A DNA stretch of 64,000 nt, from positions 1-64,000 of the forward strand of contig NZ_JARYTI010000009.1 in assembly GCF_029911635.1 (NCBI RefSeq). The letters run 5' to 3'. The notes under the pieces are model-generated. The model saw only the letters and a list, made by a program, of their open reading frames with translations, ran no database searches and was not told where the DNA came from. Below, one piece after another: positions 43,239 to 51,478 of this stretch. Made by a program: the position numbers and the translations under genes. Every line of letters begins with the position of its first letter. The first letter of the stretch is position 1. This stretch comes from Sphingomonas sp. AR_OL41. Its GTDB lineage: Bacteria > Pseudomonadota > Alphaproteobacteria > Sphingomonadales > Sphingomonadaceae.

Positions 43239-44144
43239 ATGGCAAACCGCAGCAACGTCCCCGCGACGATCCCTGCTCTTGGCGGCGAGGCAAGCCTCAA
43301 CCGCTATCTGTCCGAGATCAAGAAATTTCCGATCCTCGCGCCCGAGCAGGAATATATGCTCGCCAAGCGCTTCGAGGAGCATGGCGACACCGATGCGGCA
43401 GCGCAGCTGGTGACCTCGCATCTGCGCCTCGTGGCGAAGATCGCCATGGGTTACCGCGGCTATGGTCTTCCGGTTTCCGAGCTGATTTCCGAGGGCAATA
43501 TCGGCCTGATGCAGGGCGTGAAGAAGTTCGAGGCCGATCGCGGCTTCCGCCTCGCGACCTATGCCATGTGGTGGATCCGCGCCTCGATCCAGGAATTCAT
43601 CCTGCGCTCGTGGAGCCTGGTGAAGATGGGCACCACCGCGGCGCAGAAGAAGCTGTTCTTCAACCTGCGCCGGATGAAGTCCAAGCTCGATGCGTTCGAG
43701 GACGGCGACCTGAGCCCCGAGCATCTCGCCAAGATCGCTACCGATCTTGGCGTGACCGAGGACGAGGTCACCAGCATGAACCGCCGCATGGCGATGGGCG
43801 GCGACACCTCGCTCAACGTGCCGATGCGCGAGGACGGCGAAGGGCAGTGGCAGGATTGGCTGGCCGACGATTCGCCCTTGCAGGACACGGTCGTCGCCGA
43901 GGCGCAGGAAGCCGATGTCCGCCACGATATGCTGGTCTCGGCGATGGACGACCTCAACGAGCGCGAGAAGCACATCCTGACCGAGCGCCGTCTGACCGAC
44001 GACCCCAAGACGCTGGAGGAGCTGAGCCAGGTCTATGGCGTCAGCCGCGAACGCGTCCGCCAAATTGAGGTGCGCGCGTTCGAGAAGCTGCAAAAGGCGA
44101 TGATGCGCATTGCCGGCGACCGCCGGATGCTCGTCGCGGCGTAA
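43239..44144 (+). CDS. rpoH: Heat-shock sigma factor RpoH
   Basis: A 301-residue sigma-32. It has region 2 (YLSEIKKFPILAPEQEYMLAKRF, ELISEGNIGLMQGVKKFEADRGFRLATYAMWWIRA), the RpoH box QKKLFFNLRR, which is diagnostic, and region 4 (LEELSQVYGVSRERVRQIEVRAFEKL). It directs RNA polymerase to heat-shock genes. GGGAG stands 9 bases before the ATG at 43239; an ATG at 43194 is in-frame but less likely. It follows rluD by 59 bases. Confidence 0.95.
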   Translation: MANRSNVPATIPALGGEASLNRYLSEIKKFPILAPEQEYMLAKRFEEHGDTDAAAQLVTSHLRLVAKIAMGYRGYGLPVSELISEGNIGLMQGVKKFEADRGFRLATYAMWWIRASIQEFILRSWSLVKMGTTAAQKKLFFNLRRMKSKLDAFEDGDLSPEHLAKIATDLGVTEDEVTSMNRRMAMGGDTSLNVPMREDGEGQWQDWLADDSPLQDTVVAEAQEADVRHDMLVSAMDDLNEREKHILTERRLTDDPKTLEELSQVYGVSRERVRQIEVRAFEKLQKAMMRIAGDRRMLVAA

Positions 44145-44327
44145 CGCCGACGGCCGCGTCGTTCCTGTTCGCGACGGCGCGGCCCGCCGCCCTGCCCTCG
44201 CTTGTGGACATCCATGAAGCGAGCGCGATACGATGCCCGTCGATGATGGGACCGGAGACCTTGGTGCGGCGCTTGATTGAACTTCCCGGCGGCAAGACGG
44301 CGCACTGATTTGGCGACGGCACAGTCC

Positions 44328-45032
44328 ATGGCGAGCCCACCCCGGCGCCGATCGCTCGCCGGGCGCATTGTCCGCGGCGTCCTTGCGTCGTTGCTATGCT
44401 TTGTCCTGGGTTCGATCCTCTGGGTCGCGATCTATCGCTTCATCCCTCCGCCGATCACGCTGACGATGGTGGGCAACGCAATCGAGGGCAACGGGCTGAC
44501 CAAGAGCTGGATGCCCCTGTCGCGGATCGATCCCGACATGGCGCGTGCGGCCATCGCGGGCGAGGATGCGCGCTTCTGTATCCACCACGGCTTCGATTTC
44601 GACGCGATCCAGCAGGCGTTTCAGCGCAATGCGCGCGGCGGGCGGATCCGCGGCGGTTCGACGATCAGCCAGCAGACCGCCAAGAATGTTTTCCTGATCC
44701 AGGGCGGCGGCTATCCGCGCAAGGCGCTGGAGGCGTGGTTCACCGTGCTGATCGAGACGATCTGGGGCAAGCGGCGGATCATGGAGGTCTATCTCAACGT
44801 CGCCGAGACGGGCATCGGCACTTACGGTGCCAATGCCGGTGCAATGCGCTATTTCGGGCATGACGCCTCGACGCTGTCGCCGGCCGAGGCCGGCCGCATC
44901 GCCGCGATCCTGCCGCTACCCAAGAAGCGCGACGCGGTCGATCCACGCGGGTTCACCCGTCGTCACGGCAACGCCATCATCCGCTGGGTGGGCGTGATCC
45001 GCAACGACGGGCAGGACAGCTGCCTGCGCTGA
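44328..45032 (+). CDS. mtgA: Monofunctional peptidoglycan glycosyltransferase MtgA
   Basis: A 234-residue GT51 enzyme that polymerises lipid II into glycan strands. It has one membrane anchor (about 14-35), then the catalytic Glu in IAGEDARFCIHHGFDF, GGSTISQQTAKN, KRRIMEVYLNVAETG and AMRYFG. There is no transpeptidase domain. The ATG at 44328 is used; upstream TTG codons could lengthen it. It is a single gene after rpoH. Confidence 0.92.
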   Translation: MASPPRRRSLAGRIVRGVLASLLCFVLGSILWVAIYRFIPPPITLTMVGNAIEGNGLTKSWMPLSRIDPDMARAAIAGEDARFCIHHGFDFDAIQQAFQRNARGGRIRGGSTISQQTAKNVFLIQGGGYPRKALEAWFTVLIETIWGKRRIMEVYLNVAETGIGTYGANAGAMRYFGHDASTLSPAEAGRIAAILPLPKKRDAVDPRGFTRRHGNAIIRWVGVIRNDGQDSCLR

Positions 45033-45047
45033 AAGCAGGCCGAAACG

Positions 45048-45296
45048 TCAGTTCTTGGTCGCGCCGTCCGCAGCTTTCTGGGCCGAATCGCCGACCTTCT
45101 GCGCGCCATCGCCGACCTGCTTGGCGGCCTGGGTGACGGCGTCGGTGCGCAGATTGTCGTTCTTGCCCTGGTTGAGCAGAAAATAGCCACCGATCAGCAC
45201 GGCAAGCAGCAAGACGATGCCGATGAGCACGGCGCCACCGCTGCCACGGCGCTCGATAACGGTGGTGTGTGGGGTTTCGGTGATCTGATCGGCCAT
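45048..45296 (-). CDS. Small single-span membrane protein
   Basis: An 82-residue protein: a short cytosolic start (MADQITETPHTTVIER), one span (about 22-42, AVLIGIVLLLAVLIGGYFLL) and a C-terminal tail repeated in heptads of Ala/Lys/Asp/Gly (QAAKQVGDGAQKVGDSAQKAADGA). Function is unknown. AGGAGG stands 6 bases before the ATG, supporting expression. It lies downstream of ybaB on the same strand. Confidence 0.75.
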   Translation of the reverse strand: MADQITETPHTTVIERRGSGGAVLIGIVLLLAVLIGGYFLLNQGKNDNLRTDAVTQAAKQVGDGAQKVGDSAQKAADGATKN

Positions 45297-45351
45297 GGTG
45301 TTCCTCCTCTTGGTGAGGAGCGAAAACGGGGCGACCGTCTCAAACGTTCCC

Positions 45352-45675
45352 TCAGAAGGGCAGCTTGAACCCCGGCGGCAGCGGCAAGCCGCTCGTCATC
45401 TTGGCCATTTCGGCGCTCGACGCGGTGTCGGCCTTGGCCTTGGCGTCGTTGAACGCGGCGACGACGAGATCCTCAAGCATCTGCTTCTCGCTCGGCACGA
45501 GCAGCGAATCGTCGATCGAAATGCCGATGATCCGGCCCTTGGCCGATGCCGTGACCTTGACCAGCCCGCCACCCGCGGCGCCCTCGACCTCGATCGTGTC
45601 GAGGCCAGCCTGGGCTTTTTGCAGTTCGTTCTGGACGTTCTGCGCCATGGCCATGATATCTTCGAGGCCCTTCAT
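45352..45675 (-). CDS. ybaB: YbaB/EbfC nucleoid-associated protein
   Basis: A 107-residue protein with the family core MKGLEDIMAMAQNVQNELQ, EVEGAAGGGLVKVTASAKG and LEDLVVAAFNDAKAKADTASS. It binds DNA as a dimer. The ATG at 45675 overlaps the dnaX stop by 4 bases, the arrangement common to dnaX-ybaB in many bacteria (usually with recR next, which is not adjacent here). Confidence 0.94.
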   Translation of the reverse strand: MKGLEDIMAMAQNVQNELQKAQAGLDTIEVEGAAGGGLVKVTASAKGRIIGISIDDSLLVPSEKQMLEDLVVAAFNDAKAKADTASSAEMAKMTSGLPLPPGFKLPF

Positions 45676-47315
45676 GATGCTTTGCTCCTCAGCGAGACCA
45701 GACGGTCCCATTCTTCCTTGGGGATTTCGGCGTCGGGAAAAGCCTCGAAGGCCGCCCGTACCACCGGGGTGGCGAGTATCTGCTGCTTGATCGCTTCAGC
45801 CCCGGCTTCGAGCCGTTCGCGGATCGTAGGATCGCCGGGCACCTGCTCGGTCGTGATTCGCCACACGCGATCGGTCAAACGCTTGAGCGTGATTCCGAGC
45901 TCGGCGACGAAATCGGCCGGCAGCGGCCGCATCGCGCTCAGCACCAGTTCGCTGCCCGACAGCCGCACGACGCTGGCGTGATAGGCAAGGCGCGAGGCCA
46001 ATGCCTGCTCGGCCGAATTCTCCAGCAGCTCGGCAATCTCGTGAATCGATGCCGGCAGCGGGGCTTCGCCCGGCTTGGCCAAGGGTGCCGGGGCCGCAGG
46101 CGCGACTGCAGCCGGCATGCCGTTGGCGAGCATCCGCGCTAACTCGCCCGGATCGGGCAGCGTCGCCGCGTGCACGACGCGCAGCAGCACCATCTCGCAC
46201 GCCTCGATCGGCATCGCGGCGCGCGCCACCTCGTCATGGCCCTTGAGCAGCAACTGCCAGAGGCGATGCAGCGCGGCGAAGGACAGCGACGCGGCCCAGC
46301 CGGTCAGCGCCTCGCGCTCCTCGGCGGCGTGCCCGGGATCGGGTGCCGCGCCGAGCTTGATTAGCGTGGTCGCGTGGATCGTCTCGAGCAGCGAGCGCAG
46401 TACGCTGAGCGGATCGACCCCGAGATCATATTGCCGTCGCAGGCCGGCAAGCGCGCCCTGCCCGTCCCCGGACAGCAACCGTCCGAGCAGTTCGCGCATC
46501 GCGCCGCGATCCGACAGACCGAGCATCTCACGCACGGCGACGGCCGTGACCCCGCCGCCCTCTATCCCGGCATGCGCGATCGCCTGATCGAGGATCGACA
46601 GGCCGTCGCGCGCCGAGCCTTCCGCCGCGCGCGCGATCAGTGCCAGCGCCTCGGGCTCGGCAATGACTTGCTCGGCCTCGGACACGCGCGCAAAATGCGC
46701 GGCGAGCGTCTCGGCCGGGATCCGGCGCAGGTCGAAGCGCTGGCAGCGCGACAGTACCGTCACCGGGACCTTGTTGACCTCGGTGGTGGCGAACAGGAAC
46801 TTCACATGCGCCGGCGGCTCCTCGAGCGTCTTCAGCAGCGCGTTGAACGCGTTCTTCGACAGCATGTGGACTTCGTCGATAATGTAGATCTTGAAGCGTG
46901 CCGACACCGCCGAATAGCGCGACGCGTCGATAATCTCGCGCACGTCGTCGACGCCGGTATGGCTCGCCGCGTCCATCTCGATCACGTCGATGTGGCGCCC
47001 TTCGGTGATCGCGCGGCACGGCTCGCACACACCGCACGGATCGATCGTCGCGCCGCCCTGTCCGTCGGGGCCGATGCAGTTGAGCGCCTTGGCGATGAGT
47101 CGCGCGGTCGAGGTCTTACCGACCCCACGCACGCCGGTGAGCAGAAAGGCATGCGCCAAACGGCCGCGCTTGATTGCGTTGCCGAGCGTGGTGACCATGG
47201 CATCCTGCCCGATCAGTTCGCCAAAGGTCTGCGGGCGATATTTGCGCGCCAGCACGCGATAGGCGTCGCCGCGCGGCGGCTGGGGCGGTTCGCCAAGATC
47301 GAAGGAGTCGGACAT
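45672..47315 (-). CDS. dnaX: DNA polymerase III gamma/tau subunit
   Basis: A 547-residue clamp-loader ATPase: KYRPQTFGELIGQDAMV, Walker A GVRGVGKTSTARLIAKALNC, a zinc module (CIGPDGQGGATIDPCGVCEPC pattern), the DEVHMLSKNAFNALLKTLEEPP box and TVLSRCQRFDLRRI. A C-terminal region of about 200 residues binds polymerase and helicase in tau. It loads the beta clamp. Its upstream neighbour on the same strand is the SRP RNA gene. Confidence 0.96.
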   Translation of the reverse strand: MSDSFDLGEPPQPPRGDAYRVLARKYRPQTFGELIGQDAMVTTLGNAIKRGRLAHAFLLTGVRGVGKTSTARLIAKALNCIGPDGQGGATIDPCGVCEPCRAITEGRHIDVIEMDAASHTGVDDVREIIDASRYSAVSARFKIYIIDEVHMLSKNAFNALLKTLEEPPAHVKFLFATTEVNKVPVTVLSRCQRFDLRRIPAETLAAHFARVSEAEQVIAEPEALALIARAAEGSARDGLSILDQAIAHAGIEGGGVTAVAVREMLGLSDRGAMRELLGRLLSGDGQGALAGLRRQYDLGVDPLSVLRSLLETIHATTLIKLGAAPDPGHAAEEREALTGWAASLSFAALHRLWQLLLKGHDEVARAAMPIEACEMVLLRVVHAATLPDPGELARMLANGMPAAVAPAAPAPLAKPGEAPLPASIHEIAELLENSAEQALASRLAYHASVVRLSGSELVLSAMRPLPADFVAELGITLKRLTDRVWRITTEQVPGDPTIRERLEAGAEAIKQQILATPVVRAAFEAFPDAEIPKEEWDRLVSLRSKAS

Positions 47316-47519
47316 TGTCCCCCTATCTAGGGCGGCGATGGTGCGGATGGTAGGGAAAGGTTGCGCGCGGCTGTCGAAAGCGGGGTGGCGATGCTGCGGA
47401 TCGGCGGTCTGGGGAGCGCCGCGGCGAAGCCGCGTCGTCGGACGGCGCCGTTGGCGCCGCCGGCCGCGCTTGTTTGCGTGGTGGATTGCGTTGCAATCTT
47501 CTCTCGCAAACGGCGCGGT

Positions 47520-47608
47520 GGGAGCCGGGACGACCCGCGGCGAAATCGTTGCGGCTGCTTCCTTCCGGATCTGACCGGGTTGGCGACGACCACGTCCGCC
47601 CGACTCCC
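47520..47608 (-). ncRNA. ffs: Signal recognition particle RNA (4.5S)
   Basis: A minus-strand RNA of about 90-100 bases. The universally conserved Ffh-binding core reads GTCAGATCCGGAAGGAAGCAGC (near 47551-47575). The ends GGGAGTCGGG (47599-47608) and CCCGGCTCCC (47520-47529) pair with one G-U to close the hairpin. It lies 205 bases upstream of dnaX, a location seen in alphaproteobacteria. Exact ends are uncertain by several bases. Confidence 0.9.
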
Positions 47609-47650
47609 GCGTCGCATATGGCGGCGGCGGGCGGCGCGATCAAGTCAATG

Positions 47651-47854
47651 TTATCGATGCACGCGCACGTTGCGGCACCATGTGCCCTTGTGGCCATGAT
47701 AATAGCGGGTCTTGCAGACCTTCTTCCACTTCCAGCCATGGGACTTTGCATAGCCGTGATGGCGGCCGCCGTGCCAGCGATCGGCGGCGGCCGGCGTCGC
47801 GGTCAGCGCGGCCATGGCGACCAGCGCGGCGGAAACAAAAGCAATGAGTTTCAT
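47651..47854 (-). CDS. Small exported His/Lys/Trp-rich protein
   Basis: A 67-residue protein with a signal peptide (1-24, MKLIAFVSAALVAMAALTATP, cleaved near AAA-D) and a basic mature part of about 40 residues that is rich in His, Lys, Trp and Tyr and has two cysteines (KVCKTRYYHGHKGTWCRN). AGGAGA lies 6 bases before the ATG. Function is unknown; a metal-binding periplasmic protein is possible from the composition. Confidence 0.65.
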   Translation of the reverse strand: MKLIAFVSAALVAMAALTATPAAADRWHGGRHHGYAKSHGWKWKKVCKTRYYHGHKGTWCRNVRVHR

Positions 47855-47930
47855 GGTCTTCTCTCCTGCGATCAATCCCTCTCCATGATCGAAGCTACCA
47901 TGTCACGACCGAAAGCCAAGCCTCGCGAGG

Positions 47931-48260
47931 TTAGCGACCCTGCATGTTGCGGACGTCGCCCGGAATGCGGACGGTCAAGCCATCGAGCGCATCGTCGAGC
48001 CAGATCTGGCACGCCAGCCGGCTGGTCCGCGTCGCCCCGGTGGCGAGGTCGAGCATGTCCTCTTCCATCTCGCTGGCCGGCGTCAGGCGTCCGAAATCCT
48101 CCGCCGCGACGATGACGTGACAGGTCGAACAGGCCATCTGCCCTTCGCACGTGCCTTCGAGCGGCTGGCCGTCGGCCTGGGCGACGTCGAGCAGTCGATC
48201 GCCAGCATTCACAGTGACCTCGCGGATCGAACCGTCGGTGGCGATGAAACGTACCAGCAT
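47931..48260 (-). CDS. [2Fe-2S] adrenodoxin-type ferredoxin
   Basis: A 109-residue plant/adrenodoxin-type ferredoxin with cluster ligands in CEGQMACSTCHV (C-x5-C-x2-C) and Cys near LACQIW. ISC-type ferredoxins give electrons for iron-sulfur cluster assembly. The start at 48260 overlaps the stop of the upstream cysteine desulfurase (TGATG), so it belongs with the desulfurase pair. Confidence 0.92.
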   Translation of the reverse strand: MLVRFIATDGSIREVTVNAGDRLLDVAQADGQPLEGTCEGQMACSTCHVIVAAEDFGRLTPASEMEEDMLDLATGATRTSRLACQIWLDDALDGLTVRIPGDVRNMQGR

Positions 48261-49351
48261 CAAGCCGCAAGCCCCTGTATTGCCGTCGCGGCAACGATCA
48301 GGTCGATCGCGCGCGCCAGCTCGTCCTCGCTGGTATAGCGACCAAAGCCAAGCCGCAGACTCGACCGCGCCGCCGAATCGTCGAGCCCGATCGCGCGCAG
48401 CACATGGCTCGGGCGCCCCGACCCGCTGGCGCAGGCCGAGCCGGCGGAGAAGGCGATATCGCGCAGGTCGGACATCAGGCGGGCGACGTCGAGGTCATCG
48501 TGGCGGATGTTGAGGTTGCCGCGATAGCGCCGCTCGACCGAGCCGTTGATGGTCCAGCCAGGGCCGAGACGCGACACGACAATGTCCCACAACCGAGCAA
48601 CATGGGCAGCGTCCTGATTTTGCCGCTCGCGCATCGAGGCCGCCGCCACACCGAAGCCTGCGCACAGCGCCGGCGACAGCGTGCCCGAGCGGCCGGCCGC
48701 TTCCTGCCCACCGCCGTGCAACAGCGGCGCCAGCGTGACGCCGCGCCGCACCCACAGCGCGCCGACGCCCTTGGGCCCATGGATCTTGTGCGCCGACAGC
48801 GCGACGAGATCGCATCCGTCGGGCAAGGCGACGCGGCCAATTCCCTGCACGGCATCGCACAGCATCAGCGCGCCGGCGGCATGCGCGAGGTCGGCAAGTT
48901 CGGCGATCGGCTGGATCACGCCGATCTCGTTATTGACCAGCATCGCCGCGACCAGCCCGGTGCCGGGGACGATCGCTTGTCGCGCGCGGTCGAGATCGAT
49001 AAGGCCGTCGCGCTGAACCGACAGGATCGTCACCGTGCGCCCGGCGCGACACTCGGCCTCGACCGTATCGAGCACGGCGGCATGTTCGGTGGCGAGCGTG
49101 ACGATCGGCCCGGTCGTGCCCTTGATCGCCCAGTTGAGCGCTTCCGTCGCGCCGCTGGTGAAGCTGACCGCGCCGTCGGCAGGCAGCAGCGCGGCGATCT
49201 GGTCACGCGCATATTCGACCGCGGCGCGGGCGGCGCGGCCCTCGCGATGCGCCGAGTGCGGGTTGGCATGCTGGCGCTCGAGCCACGGCAGCATTGCGGC
49301 CAACGCTTCGGGCGCAAGCGGGGTGGTCGCCTGATAATCCAGATAAGTCAT
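48260..49351 (-). CDS. IscS-like cysteine desulfurase (second of tandem pair)
   Basis: A 363-residue PLP enzyme. It starts TYLDYQATTPLAPEAL, the PLP lysine is in LSAHKIHGPKGVGAL, and the persulfide-forming Cys is in GSACASGSGRPSHVL. It takes sulfur from cysteine to make alanine and protein-bound persulfide for clusters or thio-modification. Its start overlaps the stop of the preceding desulfurase by 4 bases and its stop overlaps the ferredoxin start. Confidence 0.92.
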   Translation of the reverse strand: MTYLDYQATTPLAPEALAAMLPWLERQHANPHSAHREGRAARAAVEYARDQIAALLPADGAVSFTSGATEALNWAIKGTTGPIVTLATEHAAVLDTVEAECRAGRTVTILSVQRDGLIDLDRARQAIVPGTGLVAAMLVNNEIGVIQPIAELADLAHAAGALMLCDAVQGIGRVALPDGCDLVALSAHKIHGPKGVGALWVRRGVTLAPLLHGGGQEAAGRSGTLSPALCAGFGVAAASMRERQNQDAAHVARLWDIVVSRLGPGWTINGSVERRYRGNLNIRHDDLDVARLMSDLRDIAFSAGSACASGSGRPSHVLRAIGLDDSAARSSLRLGFGRYTSEDELARAIDLIVAATAIQGLAA

Positions 49352-50436
49352 GCCGCCCGGGCTCGCGCCTCGCGCGCGATGGCGCGCCATGCGGCGATGA
49401 AGGCGTCGATCTCGGCGTCTGTGGTCGACGCGCCGAAGCTGACCCGCACCACCTCGCGCAGCGCGGGCTCGGCCCAACCCATCGCGGCGAGGACGTGACT
49501 CGGCTTCATGCTGCCCGATGAGCAGGCACTGCCCGCCGAAACCGCGATTCCGGCAAGGTCGAGCCGGATGAGCTGCACCGTCGAAGCGACGCCGGGCATG
49601 CGGTACGATCCGATCGCAGCGTGCCGCGGCGCATCGGCGCCGACCACCACGCCGCCCGAGCGCAGGATGGAATCGTCGAGCCGCGCGCGCAGTGTTGCCC
49701 AGCGCGAGAGATCGGGCGCCTCACCAAGTGCAGCGGCATAGCCGAGCACGCCAGGCACATTCTCCGTGCCGGCGCGATAGCCCCGCTCCTGCCCGCCGGT
49801 CGGTTCGAGCGTGGCGAGGTCGCGCACCAGCAGCGCGCCGACGCCCGGCGGTCCGCCGCGCTTGTGCGACGATAGCGCGATGAAATCGGCATGATCAGAA
49901 AGCGATTCGTCGGCGCCGGGTGGCATTTGTGCCGCGTCAACCAGCAGCAGCCCGCCGGCGGTATGGACGATTGCGGCAATCGCGGCGATCGGCTGGCGCA
50001 CCCCAGTCTCGCTGTTGGCCCATTGCACGACGACCAACGCGCGCGGCTGATCAACCAGCAGTGCCTGAAGTCGGTCGAGGTCGATCACCCCCGAATCGAG
50101 CACCGGTACGACATCGGCGCCGGGCGCGGCGCGGATCACCGCATCATGCTCGGTCGCGCCGATCAGCCGGCGTGGCAGCGTGACCCGGCCGAGCGCAATG
50201 GCCAGTGCCTCGCTCGCGCCGCTGGTCAGCAGCGTCTCGCCCGGCCAGCCATAGGCGGCGGCGATCTGCGCGCGCGCCTGTTCGAGCGCGGCGCGCGCCG
50301 CGCGCCCCTCGCTGTGCGGCGACGACGGGTTGGCCCAGTGGCGCATGCCGGCCTCGGCAGCGGCGATCGCGTGCGGCAGCATCGGCGTCGTTGCGGCATG
50401 ATCGAGATAGATACGCGTGGCCAAGTCCAAGGACAT
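49348..50436 (-). CDS. IscS-like cysteine desulfurase (first of tandem pair)
   Basis: A 362-residue PLP enzyme, homologous to its downstream neighbour: IYLDHAATTPMLPHAI, the PLP lysine in ALSSHKRGGPPGVGAL, and the catalytic Cys in GSACSSGSMKPSHVL. Both Lys and Cys are intact, so activity is expected. The start at 50436 is selected at SLDLATRIYLDHA; the frame extends to 50508. Its stop overlaps the start of the next desulfurase by 4 bases. Confidence 0.92.
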   Translation of the reverse strand: MSLDLATRIYLDHAATTPMLPHAIAAAEAGMRHWANPSSPHSEGRAARAALEQARAQIAAAYGWPGETLLTSGASEALAIALGRVTLPRRLIGATEHDAVIRAAPGADVVPVLDSGVIDLDRLQALLVDQPRALVVVQWANSETGVRQPIAAIAAIVHTAGGLLLVDAAQMPPGADESLSDHADFIALSSHKRGGPPGVGALLVRDLATLEPTGGQERGYRAGTENVPGVLGYAAALGEAPDLSRWATLRARLDDSILRSGGVVVGADAPRHAAIGSYRMPGVASTVQLIRLDLAGIAVSAGSACSSGSMKPSHVLAAMGWAEPALREVVRVSFGASTTDAEIDAFIAAWRAIAREARARAA

Positions 50437-50530
50437 CCCGGTAGAATGATTGCGCCGAAGCGCGGCGTGCCTATATAGCGCGCAATTCCCCGGCGTGCGC
50501 GCCCCCAATCCATTTTCGTCAGCAGGTCCG

Positions 50531-51187
50531 ATGCCAGAAGTAATTTTCCCCGGCCCCGACGGTCGTCTCGAAGGCCGTTTCGCTCCCGCACCGCGCCCGC
50601 GCGCACCGGTCGCGATGATTCTTCATCCGCATCCCTCGTCGGGCGGCACGATGAACAATCGCATCGTCCAGGAACTCTACAAGACCTTCCAGCGCCGCGG
50701 CTTCGCGACGCTGCGCTTCAACTTTCGCGGCGTCGGCAAGAGCCAGGGCACGTTCGACAATGGCGTCGGCGAACTGAGTGACGCAGCCAGCGCGCTCGAC
50801 TGGGTGCAGAGCTTTCACCCCGAGGCCTCGACGACCTGGATCGCCGGCGTCAGCTTCGGCGCGTGGATCGGCATGCAGTTGCTGATGCGCCGGCCGGAGA
50901 TTCGCGGCTTCATCTCGATCGCCCCGCCGGCCAACATGTACGACTTCACCTTTCTCGCGCCCTGCCCGGCCTCGGGCATCATCATCCAGGGTGAGGCCGA
51001 CGAGGTCGTGACGCCTGGGGCGACGCAGAAGCTGGTCGACAAGCTGCGCACGCAGAAGCACATCACGATCCATCACGATACGATTCCCAAGGCCAACCAC
51101 TTTTTCGAGCATGAAATGCCCGAGCTGATGGGCAGCGTGGACAAATATCTGGATATGCGACTCGATCCCAACTCACCGATCAGGTGA
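50531..51187 (+). CDS. Alpha/beta hydrolase (dienelactone-hydrolase-like)
   Basis: A 218-residue protein: MILHPHPSSGGTMNNRIV (oxyanion region), the nucleophile Ser in AGVSFGAWIGMQ, an Asp in GEADEVVTP and a His in KANHFFEHE. This is the small alpha/beta-hydrolase family commonly found beside IscS-like genes in alphaproteobacteria. Substrate is unknown. It is divergent from the desulfurase pair, 94 bases away. Confidence 0.88.
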   Translation: MPEVIFPGPDGRLEGRFAPAPRPRAPVAMILHPHPSSGGTMNNRIVQELYKTFQRRGFATLRFNFRGVGKSQGTFDNGVGELSDAASALDWVQSFHPEASTTWIAGVSFGAWIGMQLLMRRPEIRGFISIAPPANMYDFTFLAPCPASGIIIQGEADEVVTPGATQKLVDKLRTQKHITIHHDTIPKANHFFEHEMPELMGSVDKYLDMRLDPNSPIR

Positions 51188-51313
51188 GGCCAGCCGCGCG
51201 AGATTGGCGTCTGTAAACAGCATGACTGGCAGCAGTGCCGGTCAACGCTGTCTGCTATACTGGCTGTGCCCGGGGCTTGACGCGTGCACGAGCTCCGTCA
51301 CCAAACTTACCCC

Positions 51314-51478
51314 TTATAGTGTCCAGATCGCGACATTGGCGACCAGCACCACCGTCATCACCAGCATCAGCGTGCCCTTGCGCCGCTCGCCGCGCCTGAT
51401 CATCGCACCACCACCGATCGCGCACGCAAAGGCGGCGATCATCGCGATCGCGAGGACGACGGGGTTGAGGTCGGTCAT
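51314..51478 (-). CDS. Two-span membrane peptide coupled to the dehydratase gene
   Basis: A 54-residue protein with two hydrophobic segments (about 6-24 and 35-54) separated by a basic loop (RRGERRKG). Its ATG overlaps the stop of the upstream dehydratase gene as ATGA (51475-51478), indicating translational coupling and a real gene. No family recognised. Confidence 0.65.
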   Translation of the reverse strand: MTDLNPVVLAIAMIAAFACAIGGGAMIRRGERRKGTLMLVMTVVLVANVAIWTL

